A stretch of 64,000 nt of DNA from Vitis vinifera (lineage: Eukaryota; Streptophyta; Magnoliopsida; Vitales; Vitaceae). Below the pieces are notes generated by a model, which saw only the letters and a program-made list of their open reading frames with translations, ran no database searches and had not been told where the DNA came from. A program made the translations under genes and the position numbers. Of this stretch, positions 24,385 through 34,725 are shown in pieces (position 1 is the stretch's first letter; the number at the start of each line of letters is the position of its first letter). The DNA is taken from positions 2,636,501 through 2,700,500 of the forward strand of contig NC_081823.1 of assembly GCF_030704535.1 (NCBI RefSeq), given 5' to 3'.

Positions 24385-25201
24385 TGTCCATTCATGTCAG
24401 CTTTTCAGCGTTGTCTTCGATCTCTGTTTGCCTATGTATCGAGCTGTTTCTTTATCATCCTCATCAGACCTCATGTCAGATGTCGTATGATATATCTTCA
24501 TTTTCATTGTGTGGTTTGCAGTAGTACTATTCTTCTATTTTTTTTCTTTCAATTTTTGCGGCAGACATAGGAATATCGTTCCGAGGGAATAAAATCTTAT
24601 ATAAATTGGATTGTTCTGAGGGAAGAAATCTTATGCAGATTGCTTAGCATGATTGGTGCCACATCCTAATTTCCATACCATGGCCTACTATTTTAGATTT
24701 TAGTTGGCTTGTGGGCTCTCTCCCTAATTAGTTGGCAAAAGTTTCCCTTTCCAAAGAAGTATTTGTCAGATTTTTCATCTTGGTTGTCGAAAATATATAT
24801 AATAAAATTTACATCAGTGTATGCTAATATAAATAATAAAGATGTAAAAGAATGATATCAAAAACAGATGATGGGACCAAGATATAAAGTAGTAGGACCG
24901 AATTTTATACAAAATAATAATGAGACTTGAACGTGATTGATCAAGTTTTTATATATCAACCAAATCCTATTAAGATTTAGCTTGGTTTCTTTTGTGGTTT
25001 GATGTTTCTAAGATGGGGAGAAGATGAATTTTTTTGTTTTTTGTTTTTTTATTTTTTTGAACATTTGGTATATAATCCAACCAAAAAAAAGGAAGCTATT
25101 ATTATTTCAAAACAATATGGTAATAGTGCATTGCATTCTTACCGTGCTAGTCCAATTAAATCTCAAATGAAATAGGAAACATCATAAAGCCAAAGCCACA
25201 A
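24385..25201. other. TPS-pseudogene 3' flank, no gene
   Basis: AT-rich sequence conserved in copy B twice (45280-46030 and 47205-47932). It ends just downstream of the decayed TPS stop codon. No gene seen. Confidence 0.5.
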
Positions 25202-26012
25202 TTATATGGGCACAGGGTCTATGAGTATGGATGCAATGAGATCTTTCGTAATGTTTTCAACATGTGTGTTCATGGTTGCTGAATATCCATTCAAAAGCTT
25301 CCTTTGTTGCTATATCTCCCGTGCCAACGAAGGATGTGGCTAGCATAGAGTACCCACAACTTACTAACGCGTTACTCATATACTCATCCATGCTCGGTAT
25401 GTATTCTTGGTGGAACCATTTTGCTTCAGCAAAGTAGGATTGGATTAGTTTTTCATCTGGGTTATAACATTATGTTCCTAGCTTGTACAATATAAATCAC
25501 GTCATTGAAAGGTAAAAAAAAAATATATGAAGAGGAAGGACAAACCGCTGCTTTTGCATATGGAACACTACATAGTTTACCTTCCTTGGCCAGCTCTTCC
25601 TCAATTTCTTCATAAACATCTAAGACAGCTTGATAGCACAGTTTCCTATAGTCTTGGAGTTGGTCCATGTTGCTGATGTTCCATATCTGAAAGTGAAGGA
25701 ACAGATGAAGATGCACTTAGATAACTTTGAATCCGAAATCTCCAAAAAAAAATGTAGAAATTAAATTGAAGATAACAATATGCATCTGTCAACCTCTCAA
25801 TTGCTTCTGTAAAGAGTTCGAGCTCGTCAAATGTGCCATACACATTTTATACATCATCCACAATGGATGTCGTGGCCATTACTTTGGTTAGGACCCTTCT
25901 AGCAAGTAAGTACTGGGGCTCAAACCATACCCCCAATACCCAAAAGTAGCACTCCACCAGTCTGTCCCGAGCAAAAGGTAGTTTTGTTGCAAAGTCTAAA
26001 TCTTTCCACCAC
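25202..26012 (-). pseudogene. TPS3 pseudogene, copy A (exons 4-7, collapsed)
   Basis: Minus-strand TPS exons without a first half. Exon 4 (26012-25794) reads [17 protein letters not shown] and a normal length of 219, but the metal motif is broken by TAA: DDV, stop, N. Exon 5 (25686-25546) has two extra bases (141 instead of 139). Exon 6 (25456 to about 25273) is joined directly to the last 70 bases of exon 7 (to 25202, ending LIDPVPI), with the intron and most of exon 7 deleted at about 25272. The shared stop in copy B shows that the gene was already dead before the large duplication. Confidence 0.85.
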
Positions 26013-26717
26013 CTGAAATGGGTAAACTCCGGCAGATTATTAGTATATTCTATCTACCTTGTGAGCTTGACACATGTAATGTTGGATTGTGAAGCCCGAA
26101 TCAGTATTATTCCACTACTCAAAAGGACATGGAGGATTAACTTCCTCCTGAGCTCGTGGGGTTTAAGAGGGTATAGTGCTCCTAGAGCTTTTTTAATATT
26201 ATTTGTTGAATGACAAGTTTACTCCTATTGTGTTTAACCCCTTATGTGTAACTGCAATTGAGAGGAGAAAGAGGTCAGTCCTATCATGTCTTTCTAAGGA
26301 GGAAAGAGGGAAACAAAGTAAAAAAAATCATGTGATACTGAATGTATCCATAAGACAGCCCTAGATGATTGTGTGGTGGGGTGTGGAATATCAAAGATAT
26401 TCGCTTCAATTATGTGAATGAAAATTATGGCTTGTGTTACTCATGTGCCTATTATAGTACATGTGGGTCACATCCCTTTCTGGATTGTTTGAGGAAAACG
26501 GATATCTTGTTCTGGAAATGTACCTGAGCTTGTTTCTCATCCATCCAGTGGTCATTTTGGACTGCAAATGAAAGCTTTGGCTGTTAATCTTGTAGTACTC
26601 CATATACCCTCCTTGCTTTTTACTTTTAATTTGGGTGTGTTATTTGAATCAAAATCTTGTGTTACCCGCGCATTTTCAGGATAGCTCTGGATCTTTTTGG
26701 ACGTTGCTTATTGGCTG
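26013..26717. other. TPS3 intron/flank, no gene
   Basis: Former intron or upstream sequence of the TPS3 pseudogene. The segment around 26520-26560 (ACCTGAGCTTG, CATCCATCCAGTGGTCATTT) recurs at 50575 and 55711, so it is repetitive. No coding sequence supported. Confidence 0.5.
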
Positions 26718-27117
26718 GATATGACCAATGTTTTCAAAACCGGACCGGTAATCAAACCGGAAAAGTTACCGGTTCACGGTTCACCGGTCGGACCGGCGGT
26801 CGAACTGGTGACGTCATAAATATATAATTTATATATTATTAAAATTAAAAATAATTATAAAAATTTTAAAATATATATGAATAAATTAAACATCAATAAT
26901 ATTATTTTATATCTTTGATATTATCAAATTAAATCATATTAATATTTTAAATTTTATTAAATGAAATATGTATAATATTTAAATGTGAATATATAAAAAA
27001 ATGAAAATTTAAACTAATTTCATAATTTTTAAAAATATTATATTATTTTTATTTAATATTATAAAAAAATTTAAAATCTAATATATATTGTTTTGTTTGG
27101 CATATGAGATAATAAAA

Positions 27118-27213
27118 CACATGTAGCCGAGTGGTGTCTTAGGTGGACTATAGTTAAGGATTGGTCCAAGGTTCAAATCCTCTTGTGGAGTTTTGTTATG
27201 TTTTTTTTCATTG
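27118..27213 (+). other. tRNA-derived (SINE-like) segment inside the hAT element
   Basis: TAGCCGAGTGG (27124-27134) fits a Pol III A box and GGTTCAAATCC (27170-27180) fits a B box, with a tRNA-like separation. A T-run at 27201-27208 could terminate Pol III. The bases between do not look like a complete functional tRNA. Most likely a tRNA-derived fragment or SINE head nested in the transposon. Copy B retains both boxes unchanged at 51184-51240. Confidence 0.4.
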
Positions 27214-27223
27214 ATATTTAGCA

Positions 27224-27273
27224 ATCCTACATCGGAAAATGAGAGAAATAAGGGGTCAAATGACTCCTATAAA
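27224..27273 (+). promoter_or_regulatory. U-snRNA-like USE plus TATA pair
   Basis: ATCCTACATCG (27224-27234) differs at one base from the plant snRNA upstream sequence element RTCCCACATCG. TATAAA follows at 27268, 33 bases later, close to the spacing of Pol II-type plant snRNA promoters. Downstream, a GTGGGCT...CCCAC hairpin (about 27306-27329) is visible. No known snRNA sequence follows. It may be a relic within the mobile element. Confidence 0.3.
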
Positions 27274-27694
27274 AGCCATCCTCAGCAAAGGCTTGGCATG
27301 GTCTTGTGGGCTCAAAAAAAAACCCACAATAATTGGAGTGGGCATGTGGGCTGTGTCATAAGACAGGCCCAACATGGAATCTTTCCTTTCATGCAATGAG
27401 AGGGTAATAGTTTTATTTTGTAATTTTTTTTTCAAAAAATTAAAATTATTTGAATCAGCCGGTTCCCTTGGAACCGGCCGGTTCACCAATTGAACCGCCG
27501 GTTTGAGCGATTCAACCCCGGTTCGATCTCAATCCGGTCCAAATGACCGAATCGAACCGGAATGATGACTGGTCGATGGTTGGACCGGCCGGTCCGGTTT
27601 TTAAAACATTGGATATGACAATAGCTCAGAACCACAAAAAAAAGTAAATTTTTTTTTTCTTCCTGTTGTCATCGATGATAAACCACGATTATTG

Positions 27695-27830
27695 ATCCAT
27701 TGTCGGTCTTTGGCTTCAACAAAGTAGGCTTCGTCTCCCTTTTCCTCCATTTCTGCAGAACACCATTTCATATAATGGTCTAGGAGTTGATCTTAATTAG
27801 CACCGATAGTGGATGTCATGACAAGTCATT
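27695..27830 (-). pseudogene. Strongly decayed TPS scrap, copy A
   Basis: Short minus-strand matches to TPS exons are strung together: TTGGCTTCAACAAAGTAGGC (exon 6 EAYFVEAK region), then the TTCCTCCATTTC and CATATAATGGTCTAGGAGTT words of exon 5, then AGTGGATGTCATGACAAG of exon 4. Exon borders and frame are lost. A microsatellite (ATT)n follows at about 27829-27852. The same scrap is at 51770-51895. Confidence 0.45.
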
Positions 27831-27852
27831 ATTATTATTATTATTATTATTA

Positions 27853-30478
27853 ATCTTGGATTCAATAAGGTCAAAATAAAAGAATTGGGATTAAGGAATT
27901 TTGATTAATGGAAATTAAAAAATAATAGCCAGATAATACTATTTCACATTGAAGCTTGGGAAGCAATAAAAATGGAAAATTGGTAATCGACTCTCTCATA
28001 TAAGTTGATATAATTAACAAAGTATATATGTGAAAGGGTTTGCATATGTATGATATATCCAAAATTGATCCAATTAATAGTAAATTAAGTCCAAGCATTC
28101 CAAAATACTCTATCAGTAATTAAATGTGTTTATGTAATGAAGATTTTGACTCATTTACATGTTAAAAAACAGTTAAACTTTATTTATTTTTAAATCCATT
28201 TTAAATCAAATATATTAACAATTATTATATTCACTTTTAACCAAAACAAATTATACCTTTTCATGTTAATATCCATATTTTTATAACATATACTAAAATA
28301 ATATATTTTTATAAAAAGAAATATAATTTATGATTTTATTATAATATTACTATTCAAATTTTTATTAAAAACCATTTATTTACAATTACAAAACCATTTT
28401 CATTTTTAATAAGATTGAAATTAAATTTAATTAACATTATATAAATTAATTTACAATATTTTTTCAAAATCAAAATAAAAAATTATTTTTAAAAAAATTT
28501 ATTAAAACATGTTTTTTTTAAAAAAATATATATTTTAAAACAACTTATCAAATATCTTTATTTTTATAAAATACTAAAACATTGGTTTTCCTTTTTAACT
28601 TAAACTTAATTTCTGAAAACTAGAAAATATGGTCAAATGGGATCTTTTTTTTTTTTTATTTATTTAAAGTGATTTTTAAAGATTTTAAAACTTTGTTAAA
28701 CATTTCATTTATACAAGAAAAGCACTTTCAATCGTTTAAAAAACGCTTTTAATCACTCTTGCAAATATGCTAGAAACCAAAAATTAGAGATTGATACAAT
28801 TAATCTCGTTGAAAAATAATATTAACGTAAAGATATTTTGTAATGATAATTTTTATTTAATTTAAAATTTTAGACTTTTCATCAATTTGCAATCACATAG
28901 GCCTACCAAGGATTTGATTTTATCTTCTAAATTCAATGATTATAGTAATAAAACATTCAAAAATTGTCACACATTATAAGTCAAATTAATTTATGCACAT
29001 TAAATATTAATATACAGAATGTCTCATCTTTTCTATCAAATTATGTCTTTGACTAACAACTTTTTGTAATTTTTGTTTAATTAGTTTGAAATCATATTTT
29101 GAAAATACATATCTCAAAATGTGGTTTCTAAATTTGTACTGAATGCTAGGTTTTGAAATACAAAAGATCCAACAGCAAACATGTGGGACAAACTGAACGA
29201 CTTTCATACGAATCGGGCTTCTAATGTCCTGTTGATATCATCCCATTCAAAAATAATTTCAACTTGGAAACATAAAAAATGTTACAAGTGAGTAGACATT
29301 TGCCCCACATCATAAATAATTGAATCAAAGATAAGATTTTCATTGCCTTTTATGGACCAACCAAAGATTTCGAGTCAAAGCAAGTATTTATAATAATTAA
29401 AGGTTCTATCTCTATGATTAAAGGATAGTACTTATGCGATCACACCTTCAATTGATCATAAATTTGAATTATTTTTAAATAATTAAAATTGAGTTTTTAT
29501 TTTGGGTTTTTTCAATTATGCTAATAAAAACACATTTTTCCCATTTTACTTTTTATCATAAATCCTATGATTATAAAACCATCAAAATTGTGAAAATATC
29601 ATAGATTAAAGTCAAGCATGTGAACAAAGGTAAAATGATACTCTACGATGTTCATAAAACTACCAAAATTATGGTTCCAAATTTTTGTTGGATGGAGTAT
29701 AATAGTTGAAAATTTTCTTATGCATGATCAATTATGGCTTAGTTTGAGAACAATTCTAAATAATAAAATTTTAAATTATTATATGATATTTTATACAATA
29801 AAAATCTATTTGAGAATATGAAATGTTCTTAACATATTTTTTATTTTTTAAATATATTTTAAAAATAAATTTTATCTTCAAAACTTTATTTTTAATTATT
29901 TTTTATATTTATATAATTATTATATATAATAATTAGAAAAAAACAAAAGTAAAAACAACCTAAAAGATTTTTTTTTTAAATATCCTATTTTCTATTTTTT
30001 GTTTTTTATTTTTAATAACATATAACTATTTTTAAAAATAGTTGTCAAGTGACTTGACAACCCGTCCTTATCCAAATCGGAGACAAATTGACGTGGGATC
30101 CACACAACTCCATAATTTAGAAAGATTTCATTTCTCATGTGCTCTTGCGAATCTCGGGAATTATTGCAATTATGACACATTCTCCGCAGTGGGGTCTCCA
30201 TGAATGACTCATGTCCCCATACCAAAAAGGGGAAAAAAACTTTTAGAAAGATTCCATTTATAGATGTTACTAAAAATTACTTTGCTACCATAATTTTAGA
30301 CATATATGTATATATCCAAAATACCATGCCTCGATGCTAGATTACATTTAACATTTGACAACACTAGAGATTATGATGACTAACTGTGGTGGAAGGTGAT
30401 ATATCATACATGTTATACAAACATTATTAATCCTTTTCACATGGTACATACATATATATAGAACCATCTCCTGGCCAT
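27853..30478. repeat. AT-rich flank with TPS upstream-type sequence, no gene
   Basis: No coding exon seen. Between about 28660 and 29700 the order AAAGTGATTTTTAAAGA, AAGCACTTTCAAT, AATCACTCTTGCAAA, CCTACCAAGGATTTGATTTT, AAAATTGTGAAAATATC follows the upstream flank seen at other TPS genes. It may be the promoter region of a lost TPS copy. It is conserved in copy B (51915-54424). Confidence 0.45.
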
Positions 30479-31111
30479 TTACATTGGCACAGGATCTATG
30501 AGCATCCCTGCAACCAGATCTTTCATCAATGGTCCAACCAGCGTGTACTCATCTTCGTCCTTGTACAAGACGTCCATCATCCGGCTAAAATTCAGAACAC
30601 GGGTGAGGAGTGGAACTGGCACTGCTGTAGGTTGCAGGAACTCCTCATTATTATCCTTCCATGCACTCTCTACTTGCTTCTTGAACTCATCATAAGCTTC
30701 TTCCTTTGAAACCCCATATTGCTTCATGTAGCATTCTACGGCTGAGGCAACATGCCCTCTTTTTTGCTCAAACTGCACAAGAAAGAAAATCAAAAGAATT
30801 TCAGTATACACAAAACAGTAGCAGCATCCATTATGCAATATGGATATGTACCTCATGGGAAACTATGTCATCCATAAGCCTGCAAATGACGTTTGAAGCT
30901 CTAATCATCTTAGGGTCACTGAAAACCCAATCGAAGGCCTCCTTGGTTACTATATCTCCCATACCGACGAAAGATGTGGTTGTAAGCATAGAGCAGGCAG
31001 AGCTTACCAGCGCGTTGCTCATGTACTCCTCCATTCTTGGTATATATTCTTGCTTCAACCATTTGGCTTCAAGAAGGTAGGCTTGGACTTGCCTTTTTAA
31101 CTGAGTTACAT
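30479..31111 (-). pseudogene. TPS4 copy A, truncated to exons 6-7
   Basis: Exon 7 (30772-30479) and exon 6 (31100-30852) are complete, spliceable and nearly identical to the intact TPS4 at 56.1 kb; the one protein difference I see is MEEYMS here versus MDEYMS there. The acceptor and first bases of intron 5 survive (to 31111). There the sequence switches abruptly to a Copia LTR, and exons 1-5 are absent. This is the right-hand end of duplication copy A. Without the RxR and DDxxD exons no active enzyme can be made. Confidence 0.92.
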
Positions 31112-31490
31112 TGTTGAGATATTATGATATATTCTAGGAAAGTAGTTGTTATTGTTTAGGATTGTTTCCTAAACTCACGACATTGTTTAGGATTGTTTCC
31201 TAAACTCACGGTTTTCCCTTAATTAGGTTTGCTTGATGTACTATATATTTACGTGGATGAATATCAATAAGGGTTAAGCTTTGACCCTTTAATCACACTT
31301 TACATGGTATCAGAGCACTGACATGCACACACAATAAAACAATGGCCGGCGACGATGAACAACCACCATTGCCGCCACCTAAAAGGGAGATGAATTCACC
31401 TTTTTTTCTCGGCACAGGAGACCGACCAGGCGACTTCATCACTCCCACTCGCTTACGCGGCGACAATTACGATGATTGGGCTTCTAATAA
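31112..31490 (+). mobile_element. Clipped Copia retrotransposon: LTR, PBS and gag start
   Basis: The LTR runs TGTTGAGATATT (31112) to CTTTACA (31304), about 193 bases, and holds a 28-base tandem duplication (TGTTTAGGATTGTTTCC occurs twice). It is followed directly by TGGTATCAGAGC (31305-31316), the initiator-tRNA-Met primer-binding site of plant Copia elements. An ORF from 31342 encodes the start of Copia gag (PFFLGTGDRPGDFITPTRLR, then GDNYDDWAS). The gag is cut after about 48 codons, where the AT-rich repeat of copy B begins. No 3' LTR or pol is present. Confidence 0.85.
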
Positions 31491-32700
31491 TGAAGATCAC
31501 AATAGTTGTTATGGACCACCAAAAGAATTCTAAAAAGAAAAAACCCATGTAAATAGGGGAAAATCCTAAAATATCGGTAAAAAATAAAGGAAAAATTCAC
31601 AAAAATGGGGAAAATCGTAATTTTGGACATGTGAGTTTGGAATTTTGTACTTGGGCTTTTTGACAAACTACCACTTTTTCCTTATTTATTTATTTTGTTA
31701 TACAATACATTACAAAAAAAATACTATCAAAATTAAGATAGGCCTTTTTTTTTGCTTTTAAAAATTAGAAAATAATTGTAAATTTTACAAAAGGTACAAA
31801 GATTTGAAACTTAGGAAGTTCAGTCTTATTACAATTCATAGTAACACAACCCTTTTCAGAAAAACTGAGCCACCAAAATTCAAGTGGGGCTATGCAATAT
31901 TTTTTCCTTTGTAAAGAACAGTTCTATAAATAACAAAACACAAACGGTCATTGATCACACAATTAACAGATAGAAATTTATTGTATCTTAAAAAATAATG
32001 AATTATCAAGCAATAACGCCTGTTTGGAAATGTTTTCACAAAAAAAAAAAAATAGAATAGTTTTATCTATAAAATCATAGTCATTAACTCGAGTTTAAAC
32101 TTAAATTTAAAATCATAATTGGTAACTGCACTTTTAATTATTTTTAGAAAAAAAAAACATTAAAATTATAGTCATCGACAATTTTGTAACTTGGATTGCA
32201 TGAGCACTGGTTTGAGAATTATGAGGAGTTAATTTATGGAATTTTTTTAAAATAAATTATTTTTATTAAAAACTCAATTAATTTGGGGTATTAAGACTAA
32301 CAGAGGGTGCAGTCTACCACAAGCAGACTGGATATGAAAAAGAGGTTAAGACTCATGAAAAATAATATCTCTCATCTATTATCACACAATTTTTGTCATT
32401 AATTATCTTTCTTCTTTTTACCGTTCATTAACTAATTTCTAACCATCAATTCATTTCTTATGATGTTCATCATGTTTGAATGACATGTAACTATTTATGA
32501 TATAGTAAACTTTCACTCATATTAAAATTAAAGTTAAAAGTAATTAAAAAATCAATTGATATAATAAATAATAAATTAAAATTAAAAGTAAATAATTGAA
32601 ATATTGGAGGAAATTAAAAATAAAAATTTTAAAAATTTTGAATTTTAAATTTATCCATATGGAAATTGAGGGAGAAAGATAATTTGTATAATATAATTTT
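31482..32700 (+). repeat. AT-rich repeat unit, copy B
   Basis: Equivalent of units 1 and 2 in copy A, but only one unit. Its left part follows unit 1 (it has the GAGTTTGGAATTTTGTAC and ATAGTCATCGACAATT segments). Its right part (near 32570-32640) follows unit 2 (AAATTAAAATTAAAAGTAAA). This suggests loss of one unit by unequal exchange. Confidence 0.65.
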
Positions 32701-32916
32701 TATTAGCAAACTCATTTTAAAATTTTGTGTTTGATAAGAATGTAATAAAAATATATTTATTCTAATAATGAAGATCACAATAGTCCAAGTTGTTATGCAC
32801 CACCAAAAGAATTCTAAAAAGGAAAAATTCACCAACGGGAAAATCGTAATTTTGGAATTTGGATAGGTGTATACTAGTCTCTTTCTTTCCTTTCCCTGGT
32901 ATGGAAGGTATAGGTC

Positions 32917-32924
32917 TATATATA
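32917..32924 (+). promoter_or_regulatory. TATA box of F-box gene B
   Basis: TATATATA 77 bases before the ATG, identical in placement to copy A. Confidence 0.5.
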
Positions 32925-33001
32925 CTTGGAAGAACCAGTCAAATTCGGCAAAATCCATATTATAATTTTCTTTGATTTCTTAGAGAAACTGAGTTCCCCC
33001 A

Positions 33002-34725
33002 ATGCCCGGCATACAGAGGAAGATGAAGAGGGCAAGACGAAGACGTACAGGAGACGAGGTAAAGGGATTTAATTTCAATTATTAGAGTGTAATGTAGATG
33101 ATTAACTCTTTTCTGACGTCCATTCTCAATTCTGGCTACGTAGTACATATCCGATGACGGTGATTTTGGGGAGGACCTGCTTAGCGAGTTGCCGGATGAA
33201 ATTCTTATTTCAATACTATCTCGCCTAACCCTAAGGGAAGCTGCGGCTACCAGTGTTCTCTCACAGCGATGGAGGTACTTGTGGACATATACTTCACGTC
33301 TCAACTTCGATTCAGTAGTTAACAAAATTGTCAGACGGTCGCATTCCTTCGCCCTTTCGACTGCTGCAGGGCGGCGGCGGCGGCGGCGCAAATATATTAA
33401 ATGGGTTCACAAGGTCTTGGCAAAGTATAGAGGCGGCCGAAACTTAGATGAATTCAGGGTTTGTTTTGATTTGTCTAAGAGATCTCGTTCTGATATCGAC
33501 AAATGGTTTGAGTTTGCAATGTCAAAGAATGTCAAAAACCTTGAGTTCGACTTCTTAAGATGTTCTTCTCAGAATCAGGATCGGGATCCCTGGTTCGTCA
33601 TGTTAAGTTATTTTCAGAATTTCTATAAATTCCCGCATCGAATTTTGGGAGTGAGGGAAGCACGGGATCCTAATGGTATGTTTGTTGGCTTTAAGTCCCT
33701 TAAAACTTTGTCATTGAAGTCCATAAATGTGAGCAGCGAAGCTGTTGAGTATTTCTTATCGAACTGCCCTCTTCTCGAACGGCTATCTGTGCATGGCAGC
33801 GAAAGTTTGGTTAATTTAAGGGTTGCTGGCCCATCCATCATGCTGAGGCACTTGGAGATAGTCAAGTGTTCCTCTATCCAAACCATTGAGATATGTGACA
33901 CAAACCTCGTTTCCTTTACCTATCGGGGAGAAAGGAAGGGAGATCTGCTGCCAAACAATATGCATATTGAGAATTCACCTCTCCTCGTTGAGGTATTGGC
34001 CGGTGTTGGAAGATTAGGGTTTGCAAAGAATATGCTTTTGAAGCTTTCATCTTGTGTTCATCAGCTGCAGATTCTTCAATTGACAGTCGATCATTTTTTT
34101 CCGGTTAGTTTATGTATAGCTGATTTTCTTTCTTTTGTGCTTTTTGAAATTATAAAGTGATCATATTGCTGGTTTTGATTCAGGAACGATCAAGAGCCTA
34201 TTTGCTTCCAAAATTAAGAAACCTCAAGCAATTAAAATTAACTGTCTTTGTTGGGTGCCCTGAGAATTGTCTCCTTGGATTTGTTGCAATGCTGAAGAAG
34301 TGTCCTCACTTAGAGAGTTTGGTGTTGCAGGTGGATGTTCTTCTGTCTGATTCAATCAAAATGTATATTCTTAGCTATAGTCCTTGCTTGTGTAAATGAT
34401 TTTGACTCCCTGGCATTTTATTTTACAGTTAAAATGGCGAACTCAAATCATACCAGTCGCAAAAAGATATGCCAAGGCATTGATCCAATATTCCCATCAA
34501 TACCTGAAACTGGTGAAAATTGTTGGTTTTAATGATTGTAGCAGTGCTTGTGAGCTAGTCATGCAGATTATTGAAAATGCTATTGCACTCGAGAAAATTA
34601 TCATTGATACAAGCCAAGGACATAGGAGGAGGGGACCATGGTTGAAGAGACAACTAGCTGCAAGAACAAGAGCTGAGCAATTGAAATCACATGTACCTCC
34701 GAGCCTGGAATTTATAGTACTTTAA
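33002..34725 (+). CDS. F-box/LRR-like protein, copy B (4 exons)
   Basis: Exons 33002-33058, 33144-34103, 34184-34330 and 34429-34725, each exactly 25295 bases from its copy A partner; 486 aa, no stop or frameshift. Protein differences noticed from copy A: Gly for Cys in DPNGMF, Lys for Gly in GERKGD, and Glu for Lys in HIENSP. F-box, Arg run, LRR-like strands and FBD-like end are otherwise as in copy A. The predicted role is an SCF adaptor with unknown substrate. Both copies appear functional, so this is a recent duplicate pair, not a gene plus relic. Confidence 0.85.

Larger units (their letters stand above)
26726..27611. mobile_element. Non-autonomous hAT-type element, copy A
   Basis: The element begins CAATGTTTTCAAAACCGG and ends with the inverted CCGGTTTTTAAAACATTG (terminal inverted repeat about 23 bases with one mismatch). 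It is flanked by an exact 8-base target-site duplication GATATGAC (26718-26725 and 27612-27619), as expected for hAT elements. Subterminal zones are packed with CCGG, CCGGT and GGACCGG words. No transposase is present. The middle carries tRNA-like and snRNA-promoter-like sequence, annotated separately. Copy B has the same insertion with the same duplication, so it predates the large duplication. Confidence 0.85.
4682..31111 (+). repeat. Segmental duplication, copy A
   Basis: The order AT repeat, F-box gene, TPS upstream relic, TPS1, TPS3 pseudogene, hAT element, decayed TPS scrap, TPS4 exons recurs from 31482. Landmark offsets are 25295 (F-box exons, constant across the gene), about 20480 (TPS1/TPS2 exon 7), 20381 (exon 2), about 24126 (TPS3 exon 4) and 25659 (TPS4 exon 7). 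The differences come from insertions and deletions in one copy. Confidence 0.9.

Noticed and set aside
27124..27180. Functional tRNA gene
   Set aside because: A and B boxes fit, but arms of a full cloverleaf are not evident and it sits inside a transposon; kept only as a tRNA-derived segment.
30706..31080. 124-codon plus-strand frame (and twin at 56365)
   Set aside because: Antisense to TPS exons 6-7; coding sense is clearly the minus strand.
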